Notes under the pieces: model-generated
Databases searched by the model: none
Told to the model about the DNA's origin: nothing
The model's input: the letters and a program-made list of their open reading frames with translations, nothing else
Assembly: GCF_034653275.1 (NCBI RefSeq)
Contig: NZ_JAYEES010000004.1
Span: 186,001 to 250,000 of the forward strand
Source of the DNA: Nitrospirillum sp034653275
Lineage (GTDB): Bacteria; Pseudomonadota; Alphaproteobacteria; Azospirillales; Azospirillaceae
Reading direction: 5' to 3'
DNA: 64,000 bases
Part shown: piece by piece, positions 1 through 8,608 of the stretch
Layout of the letters: the number at the start of each line of letters is the position of its first letter
Position numbering within the stretch: the first letter of the stretch is position 1
Made by a program: the position numbers and the translations under genes

Positions 1-147
1 GCCGCCCAGGGCACTGCCCAGAACGCTGCGTCGCGTGATCACGCCGGCGGCGGTGCCGTTCGCACCGGTTGCCGTCATCCTCATCTGCCCCATCCGGCCC
101 ACCGTCCCGGGCCGACCGTCCACCGGCCGCACCGTTGGGGGCGTCAT
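1..147 (-). CDS. Tat-signal protein, N-terminal fragment (cut by window edge)
   Basis: Only the first 49 codons are inside the window. The ATG at 147 has a good ribosome binding site (AAGGGAA, about 6 bases upstream), and the frame stays open to the window edge. Residues near 36-46 read TRRSVLGSALGG, a twin-arginine followed by a hydrophobic stretch, so the product is probably exported folded by the Tat system. Later in-frame ATGs at 84 and 78 are alternative starts and would give a more typical n-region length. The mature domain lies outside the window, so no function can be given. Confidence 0.55.
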   Translation of the reverse strand, partial: MTPPTVRPVDGRPGTVGRMGQMRMTATGANGTAAGVITRRSVLGSALGG

Positions 148-251
148 TCGTTCCCTTGCAGGATGGCAAAGGATGGCCGGGCTGTCGCCAGGGTTCTCGG
201 CCCGTCAGCAATCTTTCATGGGAGCATTTTTGAGTGCGGATCGGTGGCCGG

Positions 252-289
252 CCGCAAAAGCGAACCCCCGGATGCGGGGCATCCGGGGG
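252..289 (-). terminator. Intrinsic terminator of the cheY-cheZ transcript
   Basis: A perfect 10-bp stem (CCCCCGGATG/CATCCGGGGG, 265-289) with a 5-base loop is followed on the minus strand by TTCGCTTTTGC. It begins 5 bp after the stop codon at 295-297 that closes the alternative cheZ frame. That fit supports 295, not 327, as the original end of cheZ. Confidence 0.75.
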
Positions 290-294
290 CGGTC

Positions 295-1172
295 TTACGG
301 GAACATGTCGTCCACGGCGCTCTGGCTCAGCTTGCCGTCGCTGCTGGGCGGCTCCGGCGCCTTCGCCGGCTTGGGCGGCGGGGGTGGGGGCGCCACCGGC
401 GGCGGTGCCGCGACCGGGGCGGGCGGCGGCGGCGGTGGAGGGGGCGGGGGGCGGCCACCGGGGCGAAGCCGCCGCCGTCCATCAGGGCGTCGACCATGTT
501 CTGGTCGATGCCGCCGCGCAGGGCGGGGCCGTGCATCAGGTGGGAATCGGGCCGGACGTCCTGCGGGTCGTCCATGATGGCCTCGGCCGCCTCGGTTTCC
601 AGGCCCCAGATTTCGATCATGGTGTGCACCCGGCGCTCGATGTAGCGCATGGTGTTCACGACCTTGGTCATGCGCTGGCCGGTGATGTCCTGGAAGCTGC
701 ACGCGGTCATGATCTCCATGACCTCGTTGTCCAGTTCGCTGGCCACGGCCGGCGACTCGCCGCGCAGGCGGTCGGCCACCGACTGGATGCGCTCGGCCCC
801 GTTCAGGATCTCGGTGGTGGCGTGTTCCGTCGCCTGCAGGATGGCGTCCAACTCCTCGGTCGCCAGCATGATGCGGTTGGCCGAGGGGTCGTCCGGCTTC
901 AGGGCCGCGATCTCGCGCCGCGTCTGGGCGATGTGCGACGCCATCTCCTGCAGCTCGCGGCGCAGGATGCGAATGTGGGCGCCGGAGCTGTCGACCTCAC
1001 CCCCCGTCTTGGCTTCCTTCAACAGGCGGCGCACGTCGTCGATGGCGACGACGCGGCCCCGGCGGTCCCGCATGCGCAGAAAGGCACGCCCGCGCGCCGT
1101 GGACTGCAGCGCGTCCTCGATACGGGCGTATTCCTCGTCAGACAGGTCGGAAAAGAAATCCGACACAGGCAT
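295..1172 (-). CDS. cheZ: CheZ-like chemotaxis phosphatase, apparent C-terminal frameshift
   Basis: CheZ dephosphorylates CheY-P and resets the flagellar signal. The helical core is clear, with the catalytic signature SFQDITGQR placing the expected Asp near residue 162 and Gln near 166. The ATG at 1172 overlaps the cheY stop (TGATG); a GTG at 1175 is an alternative. The frame carrying the core degenerates into Arg-rich sequence and stops at 327. One extra C in the 6-C run at 446-451 (minus-strand sense) joins it to a Pro-rich linker ending LSQSAVDDMFP at 295, a plausible CheY-binding tail just before the terminator. The sequence as given is therefore frameshifted, by sequencing error or mutation. 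A second CheZ-like gene lies at 61060-61980. Confidence 0.85.
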
Positions 1173-1555
1173 CACCCCAGCGCGCCGATGACGCTCTCGA
1201 TCTTTTTCTTCAGCGTGTCGGCGTTAAAAGGTTTCACGATGTAGTTGTTGACGCCGGCTTCCTTGGCGGCAACGACGTTCTCCGTCTTGGATTCCGCAGT
1301 CACCATGATGAAGGGCGTACCCTTCAGGCGGACATCCGCGCGCACTTCCTTCAGGAGTTGAAGGCCGGTCATCGGCTCCATGTTCCAGTCAGAGATGACC
1401 AGCCCGAAGGTGGACGCGCGCAGCTTGGCCAACGCCTCGGCGCCGTCGGCGGCCTCGTCGATCTTGGTGAAGCCGATCTGCGTGAGCAGGTTCCTGATGA
1501 TGCGCCGCATCGTCGCATAATCGTCGACGACGAGGACCTGGATATTCAAGGACAC
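1172..1555 (-). CDS. cheY: CheY-type single-domain response regulator
   Basis: The receiver domain fills all 127 residues. The acidic pair Asp11-Asp12, the phosphoacceptor Asp56 (ISDWNM), Thr86 and Lys108 (VKPF) are all in place, so it should accept phosphate from CheA and bind the flagellar switch. The start is taken as GTG at 1555, with GGGGG just upstream, giving MSLNIQVLVVDD; TTG at 1549 is possible. An ATG 41 codons further upstream would add a low-complexity tail not seen in CheY. The stop overlaps the start of cheZ, so the two are translationally coupled. Confidence 0.9.
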   Translation of the reverse strand: MSLNIQVLVVDDYATMRRIIRNLLTQIGFTKIDEAADGAEALAKLRASTFGLVISDWNMEPMTGLQLLKEVRADVRLKGTPFIMVTAESKTENVVAAKEAGVNNYIVKPFNADTLKKKIESVIGALG

Positions 1556-2082
1556 GCAAACCCCCAAGTGCCAAAAGTTGAGCGGAGGATGGAAACAGGG
1601 CGCGGGAGAGTGCCCCCTCCGATCCGGTGGCCGGTCAGGAAATCCTGCCGGGTGGGCGTTCTGCCCGTTCCGGGACATGAAAACACTTCCCGGCGCGTCC
1701 CTTCTGAACGGCGCCGCGCGGCACTTTGGAAGGCGCCCAAACGGTTGTCAAGCATCGCCCCGGGATAGCTTGTCTCTTTGCCGGAATCACCAATAGCCGA
1801 CCCCAAGGGCTTGAGCGCCCTGCAACTCTTGGGCGGTCTCAGCGGCCCGGGACCAAGGTCAGGATGCGGTCGCAGGCCTCGGTGATCGCGGTGTCGGCGA
1901 CCAGCCGGGCGTCATGCCTCCCGTCGCCTCAGCTCCGCCCTCGGGGCGGTCGATGGCCCACGCCAACGGATCGCTAGGTTCGCTGTCCGTCGGCGTATAA
2001 GGGCCGCTGGCCGTTGCCTGGCCCCCGCGCGGGCGCTAGGGTCCCAGCCCATCCGTTTCCCGTTGAAAGGGCTTTCCGCCGC
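1556..2082. other. Intergenic region, no convincing gene
   Basis: About 530 bp separate cheY from the next rightward gene, so this holds the promoters of both. On the minus strand, codons ending near 1836 spell a short protein-like tail (HDARLVADTAITEACDRI, then a few residues to a stop). An in-frame stop lies only 25 codons upstream and no start codon precedes it, so at most it is a gene remnant. I see no repeat, tRNA or clear operator. Confidence 0.4.
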
Positions 2083-2784
2083 ATGCGCCGCTTCCCCGCC
2101 CTTCTGGCCGCCCTGCTGCTGTCCACCACCGCCTTGGCCCAGCAGGCGCCAGCCGGCAAACCGGTCGCATCCAAGCCGGCCGCGTCCAAGCCCGGGGCGG
2201 ATCTGCCCGTGGGCGGCCTGCCCAGGATGGGCGGTGACTACCAGGCGGTGGAGGCCCTGACCGTCAATGGCGTGCGCCAGGACCTGCGCGTCTTCCATGA
2301 CCAGGGGCGGGAACGACGCGAGATGAGGGAAGGCGGCCTCAGCACCATCCTCATCGTACGTCCCGATCGCGACACCGCCTTCGTGCTGCAGCCGGAGTCG
2401 CACATGGCCGCCCCCCTGTCGCCCCAGGATCCCGAGGCGGCCCCCGACCTGACCCGCCTGTCACAGCTGGATGCCGAGGCGCTGGGCCGGGACACGCTGG
2501 GGGGCGAGGCGGTGGTCCGCTACCGCGTCATCGGCACTTATGACCAGGGCGGCGGGTTCGAAGGTCAGGTCTGGTCCACGGCGGACGGCATCTACATGCG
2601 GGTCGAGGGCACGGCCAACGACGGCAACGGTCCCGTCACCATCCGTCTGGACCTGGCCGACCTGAAGCGCGGCCGGCAGGATGGGGCCCTTTTCGAACTG
2701 CCCAAGGGCTACACCATGATGAACTTCGGCCCAATCGACGCGCCCGTTCCGGAAGGCTTGCGCGGGGATGCGCCCAAGCCGTAA
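2083..2784 (+). CDS. Exported periplasmic protein, DUF4412-like
   Basis: The 233-residue product starts with a classical signal peptide (MRRFPALLAALLLSTTALAQ), so it is exported by Sec. The mature part opens with an Ala/Lys/Pro-rich linker. Beta-rich sequence follows, of the kind seen in LolA-like or DUF4412 periplasmic proteins (a segment VFHDQGRERREMREGG, then ILIVRPDRDTAFVLQPES). The frame is open 23 codons further upstream, but the ATG at 2083 puts the signal peptide at the N-terminus. The next gene is an exported FKBP, so the pair may act together in the envelope. The domain assignment is by pattern only. Confidence 0.75.
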   Translation: MRRFPALLAALLLSTTALAQQAPAGKPVASKPAASKPGADLPVGGLPRMGGDYQAVEALTVNGVRQDLRVFHDQGRERREMREGGLSTILIVRPDRDTAFVLQPESHMAAPLSPQDPEAAPDLTRLSQLDAEALGRDTLGGEAVVRYRVIGTYDQGGGFEGQVWSTADGIYMRVEGTANDGNGPVTIRLDLADLKRGRQDGALFELPKGYTMMNFGPIDAPVPEGLRGDAPKP

Positions 2785-2904
2785 TCCTTATTCCCGCAGG
2801 GTGGGGGAAGCCACCGTCCAGGACAAAACAACCGGCCCCGTCCGGCGCTCGCCCTTGATCTCAAGGGCGGCGGGAGGGGCGGCCGGCTTCGCAGGAGCGG
2901 TTTG

Positions 2905-3447
2905 ATGCGCGGGCACAGCTTTATCTACTCCACCCTGCTGGCGGCGACGCTGGCTCTTCCGTTCGCGGCCGGCACCGCCCAGGCGCAGGTGCCGCTGAAC
3001 GCCCGCCCCGCGATCGGCGGTCAGGTCGATGCCCAGCACCAGTTCATCCTGGATTATGCCAAGCAGCCGGGCGTGGAGATGTCGACCAACGGCGTCGCCT
3101 ATCGTTTCCTGCGCAAGAAGGAGCCGGCTGTCGGCCAGCAGCCCAACCCCAGCAACCGCATCCGGGTGCATTACGAGGGCAGGCTGATCGACGGCACCGT
3201 CTTCGACAGCTCATACCAGCGGGATGAGACCGCCGTCATGTCGCTGGAAAAGGTGGTGAAGGGCTGGGTCGAGGTGATCCCGCGCATGCATGTCGGCGAC
3301 AAGATCGAAATGGTCATCCCGGCGGAGATGGGCTACGGCCAGAAGGGCTCAGGCGACGGCGTCATCCCCGCCGGCGCCACCCTGATTTTCAAGGTCGAGT
3401 TGTTCGAGGTCATGCCGGGCGAACTGCGCAGCAAGGGTGCCGGCTGA
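2905..3447 (+). CDS. FKBP-type peptidyl-prolyl cis-trans isomerase, exported
   Basis: This 180-residue protein has a signal peptide (residues 1 to about 28, ending AGTAQA) and one FKBP domain from about residue 78. It shows the family signatures RIRVHYEGRLIDGTVFDSS, the VIPRMHVGDK turn, the AEMGYG loop and a closing LIFKVELFEV strand. It should speed proline isomerisation during folding of periplasmic proteins. The ATG at 2905 has AGGAG eight bases upstream; a TTG immediately before it is less likely. An N-terminal extension before the FKBP core resembles Mip/FkpA-type proteins, but it is too short for a full dimerisation domain. Confidence 0.9.
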   Translation: MRGHSFIYSTLLAATLALPFAAGTAQAQVPLNARPAIGGQVDAQHQFILDYAKQPGVEMSTNGVAYRFLRKKEPAVGQQPNPSNRIRVHYEGRLIDGTVFDSSYQRDETAVMSLEKVVKGWVEVIPRMHVGDKIEMVIPAEMGYGQKGSGDGVIPAGATLIFKVELFEVMPGELRSKGAG

Positions 3448-3592
3448 TCGGCGGCGCAATCATCCCCAGGGCTTGCCCGCCGGCCGCCGCCTAAAGACTC
3501 TTGCGTTGTTGCGCCCAACCCCGTCACATCTTGGGACGTATGCCGTTCGGGGAGATTCCGGCCGGTACTAGGGAACAGGCACGGGCAACGTT

Positions 3593-6500
3593 TTGGGATC
3601 AGTCGCCGTCGTGAGCGTGGGGACGACCGCCATAGGGTTGGGGCGAGGGCAGCGCCGGTTCGCGGCCGCCCTGCTATGGGCCCTGGTCTGGCTCGGCGCC
3701 TTGCTGGCGCCGGCGGCGGCGCAGGAATACGCCTTCCGCTCCTACACTCAGGAAGACGGCCTCGCCAACTTGTCCATCACCGCCCTGGCGCAGGACGCCA
3801 TGGGCTTCCTCTGGGTGGGGACCGAGAACGGGCTCTATCGTTTCGATGGCGGAAAGTTCCAGCGTTTCGGCCCGGCGGAGGGGTTGAAGGAACCCTATGT
3901 CAGCGCGATTCACGTGACCCCGTCGGGCGTGCTGTGGGTGGGCACCACCGGCGGCCTGTACCGCTGGGATGGCCGGACCTTCGCCCCGGTGTCCCAGGAC
4001 GGGCGGCCGGTGCCGGTGTGGCAGGGCCAGAAGCTGGCGTCGTTGGATGCCGGCCACCTGCTGGTGGTGGGCCGCGAAGATCTGCTGGTGGTCGAGGCGC
4101 ATAGGGCCGACGCCGCGCCGGGCACCAACCCCACCGCCGTCGCCTGGGTCGCCCGCCCCTATTTCACGCCGGACCAGAAAGCGGCCCAGCCGGCGCTCAA
4201 CCGAATCCAGAGCGTGCGTGTGTTCGGTGTGGGCGAACAGGGCGGCGGCGACATATGGCTGGGGTGCGGCCAGGCGCTGTGCGAGGTGCGTCAAGGCCAG
4301 CTGAAGCTATGGGGACCCGACCAGGGCGTCGCCCCCGATCGTTGGGGCAATGTGCTGCGCGATGTCGACGGCACGTTGTGGGCGCGTGGTGAGCACCAGG
4401 TGCTGGCGCTGGCGCCCGCCGCCGCTCAGGGCGATGACGGGCGCTTCACGGCGCAGCTGCCGCTGCCCTCCACCCGCACCAACGTTCGGGTGTTCCTGCC
4501 CCTGCTACAGGACATGGATCGCAATATCGTCACCTTCGGCGATCAGGGTCTGCTGCGCCTGGCACACCCGGGCAACGGACAGGCGCACAGCCACTGGGAG
4601 CAGCTGGGCGACGCCAATGGCCTGCCGGCGCGGGAGGTCAGCGCCCTGTTGGTCGATCACGACGGCGACCTGTGGGTGGGCTCGGCGGGCCTGGGCCTGA
4701 CACACTGGGTCGGTTATCGCAGCTGGGCCAACTGGACGGCGCGCCAGGGGCTGATCCATGAGTCCGTCTGGTCCTTCCGCCGTGACGGCGCCGGACGCCT
4801 GCTCATCGGCACCGACGGCGGCCTGGCCCGGCTGGAAGAAGGGGGCGATACCCCCCCGCACATCATTCCGGCGCCCGGCGGTCAGCCCATCCTGAACCAT
4901 CAGGTCGGCAGCCTGGCGTTGGACAAGTCCGGCCGCTTGTGGGGCGGCACCTTCTCCGGCCTGCTGTTCTACCAGGATCAGGGTAAGGACGGGGCGGCGC
5001 CCCCGCCGGCCGTGGTCGTGGCCCACCTGCCCCTGATCTTCCAGGTCTTCATCGATGCTCAGGGCCGGTTGTGGGTCATGACCCGGAAGAAGGGCCTCTA
5101 CGTCATCGACAAGCCGGATGGGCCCAATCCCCAGGTGGCGCCCCTGGGCACGGCCCTGCCCATCCCACCCGACAGCTCCGTTTCCAGCGCCTGCCAGGCG
5201 CCCTCCGGCACCCTGTGGTTCGCGACGGAAGCCGGCCTTCTGCGCTTGGGCGGGGGCAAATGGACGGCGCCGACCATCACCGGCGTGCCCCCGGTCACCC
5301 GCTTCAACGTCATCGCCTGCGCCCGCGACGGCAGCCTGTGGCTGGGCGGGGAGACCGTGCGCCTGGCCCACGTGCAGGAGCCGCCAGGCAACACGCCGGG
5401 CGCCGGCACCGGCATGCTGCAGCCTGTGGGCGACGTGACCGAGGACCTGGTGGGCGACCGCCAGGTGCTGGGACTTCTGGAGGACCGGCGCGGCTGGATA
5501 TGGCTGTCCACCGATAGCGGGGTGCTGGTGTGGAACGCCGGCGCCCTACGCCAGTACAGCCACGATACCGGCCTGGTGTGGAACGACTGCAACCAGAGCG
5601 CCCTGATCGAGGATGATGACGGGACCCTATGGGTGGGCACCAGCAAGGGCCTGACCCATATCACGCGGCCGGACCTGCTGTTCAACCGGCCGGCGCTGGT
5701 GACCCGGGTGACGGGCATCGAACGCAACGGCATGGCCTTGCCCACGGATGGCAATTTCGAATTGCCATGGGACACGGCGCCCCTGACCTTCCACCTGACC
5801 ACGCCCAGCTTCCGCAGCCGTGGCGGGCAAATCTACCGCTATCGCCTGAACGGCCTGGAAAGCGAGTGGAACGTGACGGCGGCGGAGGAAATCCGCTACT
5901 CCGCCCTGCCGTCGGGGACATATGAGCTGGAGATCGTGGCCCGCAACACGGCGTTGCAGGCCATGGCGCCCTCCATCCTGGTGCCCTTCAGCATTCGGCC
6001 GCCCTGGTGGCAGACCAAGCTGTTCTTCGCCGGCTGCGCCCTGTCCGTGGTCGCGGTCGGCGTCGCCATCTACCGCTGGCGTACCCATGCCGACATGGAA
6101 CGGCGGCGCACCTTGGAAATCCTGGTGGAGGCGCGGACACGCGAGCTGGAAGCCTCGCGTGAGCAGCTGCGCCAACTGGCCATGTACGACAGCCTGACCC
6201 ATCTATGGAACCGCCGCGCCATCCTGGACCTGCTGGAGTTGGAGCTGGCGCGGCGGCGTGAGGACGCGTCGCTGACCGTGGTGCTGGCGGACGTCGATCA
6301 TTTCAAGCGCATCAACGACACCCATGGCCACCCGGCGGGCGATGCCGTGCTGGTCGAGGTGTCGCGCCGGCTGTCGGCCGCCGTGCGCAGCTACGATGCC
6401 GTTGGCCGCTACGGTGGCGAGGAATTCCTGATCCTGTTGCCCGGCCTGGGGCGGGACGACTGTGGTGATGTGCTGAACCGTCTGCATGGCGCCATCTCCC

Positions 6501-6787
6501 TCACCCCCATCGCCTTGGGGCCCATCGCCTGGGGCGACGTGCCAGCTGGTGTGGTCTATGCCCATGAGGATGGGGCGCCTGAGGCGGCACCGGACGTGCA
6601 CGTCGACGCCTTTGGCGTGAGCGTGACGGTGACCTGCAGCTTCGGCGTCATCTCGGTCGGGCCGACGTCCGGCCACGGGTCGGCGGGCGTGCCGCCGTTG
6701 GCGGAAATCATCAAGCGGGCGGACCAGGCCCTGTATCGGGCCAAGCACCTGGGACGCAACCGGGTGGAGTACGCGAGCGGAGTGTGA
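3593..6787 (+). CDS. Two-component-propeller sensor diguanylate cyclase
   Basis: This 1064-residue protein has a signal peptide, then about 700 residues of periplasmic beta-propeller repeats (recurrent LWVGT, GLYRW and LWVGS motifs). A Y_Y_Y-type Ig domain follows (YRYRLNGLESEWN), then one membrane helix near residues 803-828, a short coiled coil and a GGDEF domain. The active site reads GGEEF near residue 941. An RxxD inhibitory site (RSYD) sits five residues before it, so it should make c-di-GMP and be inhibited by it. The GGDEF domain has a longer than usual insertion after the active-site hairpin. The start is uncertain: TTG at 3593, or GTG at 3611 or 3617. A solute-binding protein follows 52 bp downstream and may supply or share the ligand. 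Confidence 0.9.
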   Translation: MGSVAVVSVGTTAIGLGRGQRRFAAALLWALVWLGALLAPAAAQEYAFRSYTQEDGLANLSITALAQDAMGFLWVGTENGLYRFDGGKFQRFGPAEGLKEPYVSAIHVTPSGVLWVGTTGGLYRWDGRTFAPVSQDGRPVPVWQGQKLASLDAGHLLVVGREDLLVVEAHRADAAPGTNPTAVAWVARPYFTPDQKAAQPALNRIQSVRVFGVGEQGGGDIWLGCGQALCEVRQGQLKLWGPDQGVAPDRWGNVLRDVDGTLWARGEHQVLALAPAAAQGDDGRFTAQLPLPSTRTNVRVFLPLLQDMDRNIVTFGDQGLLRLAHPGNGQAHSHWEQLGDANGLPAREVSALLVDHDGDLWVGSAGLGLTHWVGYRSWANWTARQGLIHESVWSFRRDGAGRLLIGTDGGLARLEEGGDTPPHIIPAPGGQPILNHQVGSLALDKSGRLWGGTFSGLLFYQDQGKDGAAPPPAVVVAHLPLIFQVFIDAQGRLWVMTRKKGLYVIDKPDGPNPQVAPLGTALPIPPDSSVSSACQAPSGTLWFATEAGLLRLGGGKWTAPTITGVPPVTRFNVIACARDGSLWLGGETVRLAHVQEPPGNTPGAGTGMLQPVGDVTEDLVGDRQVLGLLEDRRGWIWLSTDSGVLVWNAGALRQYSHDTGLVWNDCNQSALIEDDDGTLWVGTSKGLTHITRPDLLFNRPALVTRVTGIERNGMALPTDGNFELPWDTAPLTFHLTTPSFRSRGGQIYRYRLNGLESEWNVTAAEEIRYSALPSGTYELEIVARNTALQAMAPSILVPFSIRPPWWQTKLFFAGCALSVVAVGVAIYRWRTHADMERRRTLEILVEARTRELEASREQLRQLAMYDSLTHLWNRRAILDLLELELARRREDASLTVVLADVDHFKRINDTHGHPAGDAVLVEVSRRLSAAVRSYDAVGRYGGEEFLILLPGLGRDDCGDVLNRLHGAISLTPIALGPIAWGDVPAGVVYAHEDGAPEAAPDVHVDAFGVSVTVTCSFGVISVGPTSGHGSAGVPPLAEIIKRADQALYRAKHLGRNRVEYASGV

Positions 6788-6839
6788 CCGGCCCGCGGGC
6801 GCGAAAAAGACGGGGCGGGGAACGCCGGAGGAGCACGCC

Positions 6840-7706
6840 ATGGGCTTGGACAGGCGCATGTTCATTCGGGCCATATCGGGCGGCGCGGCACTGGCGGTGG
6901 CTGGGCGGGCCTCCGCCCCGTGGGCCATGCCCGAGGATACAGGCCCCGAGGCGGGACCGGTGCGCTTCCTGCTGTCCGCCCTGCCCCTGTGGACGGAAGG
7001 GGAGGGGGATGGGGCGACCGGCCCCATGCCCGACATGGCCCGGGCGATCTTGCGCCGCGCCGGCCAGCCCGGCCATCTGGAGGTGATGCCGCAGCTGCGC
7101 CTGTATGATGAGCTGATGCGGGCGGGCACTGTGGTCTTCGCCCTGTCCGACAGCCATCCCCCCGACAGCCGTCTGTCCGGGACGCAGTTGCCGGGCGCCC
7201 AGGGCTCAAGCCGCGACGGGACGTCCGCCGTCGCCTTCGTACCCCTGGTGCCGGTGTTGCAGATGCCGTTGGCGGTGGTGGCCCGCACCGGCACCCGGTT
7301 GGCCAGCCAGGAAGACGTGCAGGCCCTGGGCGCCGTGGCCAGCACCCGCACCACCGGTGGCAGCGTCGCGCGGCTCATGGACCGGCTGGGCGTTCCCGTG
7401 GTGCCGGCCCCTTCTCTGGAAAGCGCCCTGCGCATGCTGCGCGCCGGCCGGGTCAACGGCGTGGTGGGGGCGGAGGTCATGCTGAAGGCGCTGATCAGCC
7501 GTCTGGGTCTGGCCGATACGCTGGGCAGTGAATTGCGGGTGGGCGCCATGGAGGGGTGGCTCAGCTGCTCCCGCGATGCGGCCTCCACGAAGGCGGCGCA
7601 GAACCTGCGGCGGGCGGCGGACGAGCTGCGGGCCGAGGGCGTGTTCGACCAAATCGCGGAACGGTATTTGGGCGCGCCGGTTCTGCCCGCCGGTGCGGTG
7701 CCCTGA
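6840..7706 (+). CDS. Periplasmic solute-binding protein (family 3-like)
   Basis: The N-terminus (MGLDRRMFIRAISGGAALAV) looks like a Tat or Sec signal. The 288-residue body resembles type-2 periplasmic binding proteins of the SBP_bac_3 group: an opening strand in the VRFLLSALPLW segment, a PMPDMARAIL helix, a hinge near MPLAVVARTGTRL, and a second lobe ending in an IAERYLG-type helix. It lies just downstream of the diguanylate cyclase in the same direction, probably in one transcript. No transporter genes are adjacent. A role as co-receptor for the cyclase is an inference from position, as is any substrate. Confidence 0.75.
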   Translation: MGLDRRMFIRAISGGAALAVAGRASAPWAMPEDTGPEAGPVRFLLSALPLWTEGEGDGATGPMPDMARAILRRAGQPGHLEVMPQLRLYDELMRAGTVVFALSDSHPPDSRLSGTQLPGAQGSSRDGTSAVAFVPLVPVLQMPLAVVARTGTRLASQEDVQALGAVASTRTTGGSVARLMDRLGVPVVPAPSLESALRMLRAGRVNGVVGAEVMLKALISRLGLADTLGSELRVGAMEGWLSCSRDAASTKAAQNLRRAADELRAEGVFDQIAERYLGAPVLPAGAVP

Positions 7707-7743
7707 TCACCTTGAGGTGAATCGCACTCATGTGAGAATGCGA
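7707..7743. promoter_or_regulatory. Two adjacent dyads upstream of the enoyl-CoA hydratase gene
   Basis: TCACCT-TG-AGGTGA (7707-7720) is followed directly by a second dyad with outer arms TCGCA/TGCGA and inner arms CTCA/TGAG (7722-7743). They lie about 70 bp before the next start codon and could be operators for the downstream gene. The first could also be a weak terminator for the preceding one. Confidence 0.35.
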
Positions 7744-7810
7744 AAGGCGCGTTTGTCGGAGTCACGGGGAAACAGGGACAGTGGCGCCTCTTCCCTTGCA
7801 AAGGTGTCCC

Positions 7811-8608
7811 ATGACCACTCCCGTCCTGCTGCGCGCCGTCGATGACGATGGCATCGCCACCCTGACCCTGAACCGTCCGGAAAAGCTGAACGCCCTCAGC
7901 TACGCCCTGGTTGACGCCCTGTTGAAGGCGCTGGAGGAGATGGAGGGGGACGATGCGATCCGCGCCGTCATCCTGACGGGTGCCGGCGAGCGCGCCTTCT
8001 CCGCCGGCGGCGACATTCCGGAATTCGCCGGCAGCGTGCGCCTGGGCGCGGCGGTGGCGGTGCGTGACTTCGTGCGCCGGGGCCAGGCCCTGACCAGCCG
8101 CATCGAGGCTTATTCCAAGCCCATCATCGCCGCCGTCAACGGCTTGGCTTACGGCGGCGGCTGCGAAATCACGGAGGCGGCACCCCTGGCGGTGGCCAGC
8201 GACCGCGCCGTTTTCGCCAAGCCGGAGATCAAGTTGGCCATGCCGCCCACCTTCGGCGGGACCCAGCGCCTGCCCCGTCTGGCGGGGCGCAAGCGGGCGC
8301 TGGACCTGCTGCTGACCGGCGACAGCTTCCCCGCCGACCGGGCGCTGGAATTGGGCCTGGTCAACCGTGTGGTTCCGCATGATCAGCTGATGCCGGCCGC
8401 CCGCGACCTGGCCCACCGCATCATCCGCCACGCGCCCGGCGCGGTGGCCGCCATCCTGGCGGCCGTGACGCGCGGGGTGAATATGCCGATCGCGGAGGGC
8501 CTGGCGGCGGAAAGCGCCGCCTTCGCCGCCCTGGTTCCCAGCCACGACCTGGAGGAGGGGCTGGACGCCTGGATCTCCCGCCGTCCCGCCGTCTACACAG
8601 GAACCTGA
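7811..8608 (+). CDS. Enoyl-CoA hydratase/isomerase family protein
   Basis: This crotonase-fold protein of 265 residues adds water to trans-2-enoyl-CoA in fatty-acid or amino-acid breakdown. The family block (LTLNRPEKLNALS), the oxyanion-hole region (FSAGGDIPEF) and both catalytic positions are present: the Glu of GGGCEI and the Glu of the KPEIKLAMPPTFGGTQRL block. The ATG at 7811 is preceded by AAAGGTG. Its stop abuts the stop of a convergent LysR gene with no spacer. The exact acyl substrate cannot be read from sequence. Confidence 0.88.
   Translation: MTTPVLLRAVDDDGIATLTLNRPEKLNALSYALVDALLKALEEMEGDDAIRAVILTGAGERAFSAGGDIPEFAGSVRLGAAVAVRDFVRRGQALTSRIEAYSKPIIAAVNGLAYGGGCEITEAAPLAVASDRAVFAKPEIKLAMPPTFGGTQRLPRLAGRKRALDLLLTGDSFPADRALELGLVNRVVPHDQLMPAARDLAHRIIRHAPGAVAAILAAVTRGVNMPIAEGLAAESAAFAALVPSHDLEEGLDAWISRRPAVYTGT

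Noticed and set aside
1836..1915. Short protein-like minus-strand stretch (HDARLVADTAITEACDRI) in the cheY upstream region
   Set aside because: It is bounded by an in-frame stop 25 codons upstream and lacks a start. It could be a remnant but cannot be supported as a gene.
7781..7810. Upstream ATG as start of the enoyl-CoA hydratase gene
   Set aside because: The ATG at 7811 has AAAGGTG at proper spacing and begins exactly where the family alignment begins.
6203..8545. Long minus-strand open frame opposite the cyclase, binding protein and hydratase genes
   Set aside because: It crosses three well-supported plus-strand genes and has no recognisable domain or ribosome binding site.
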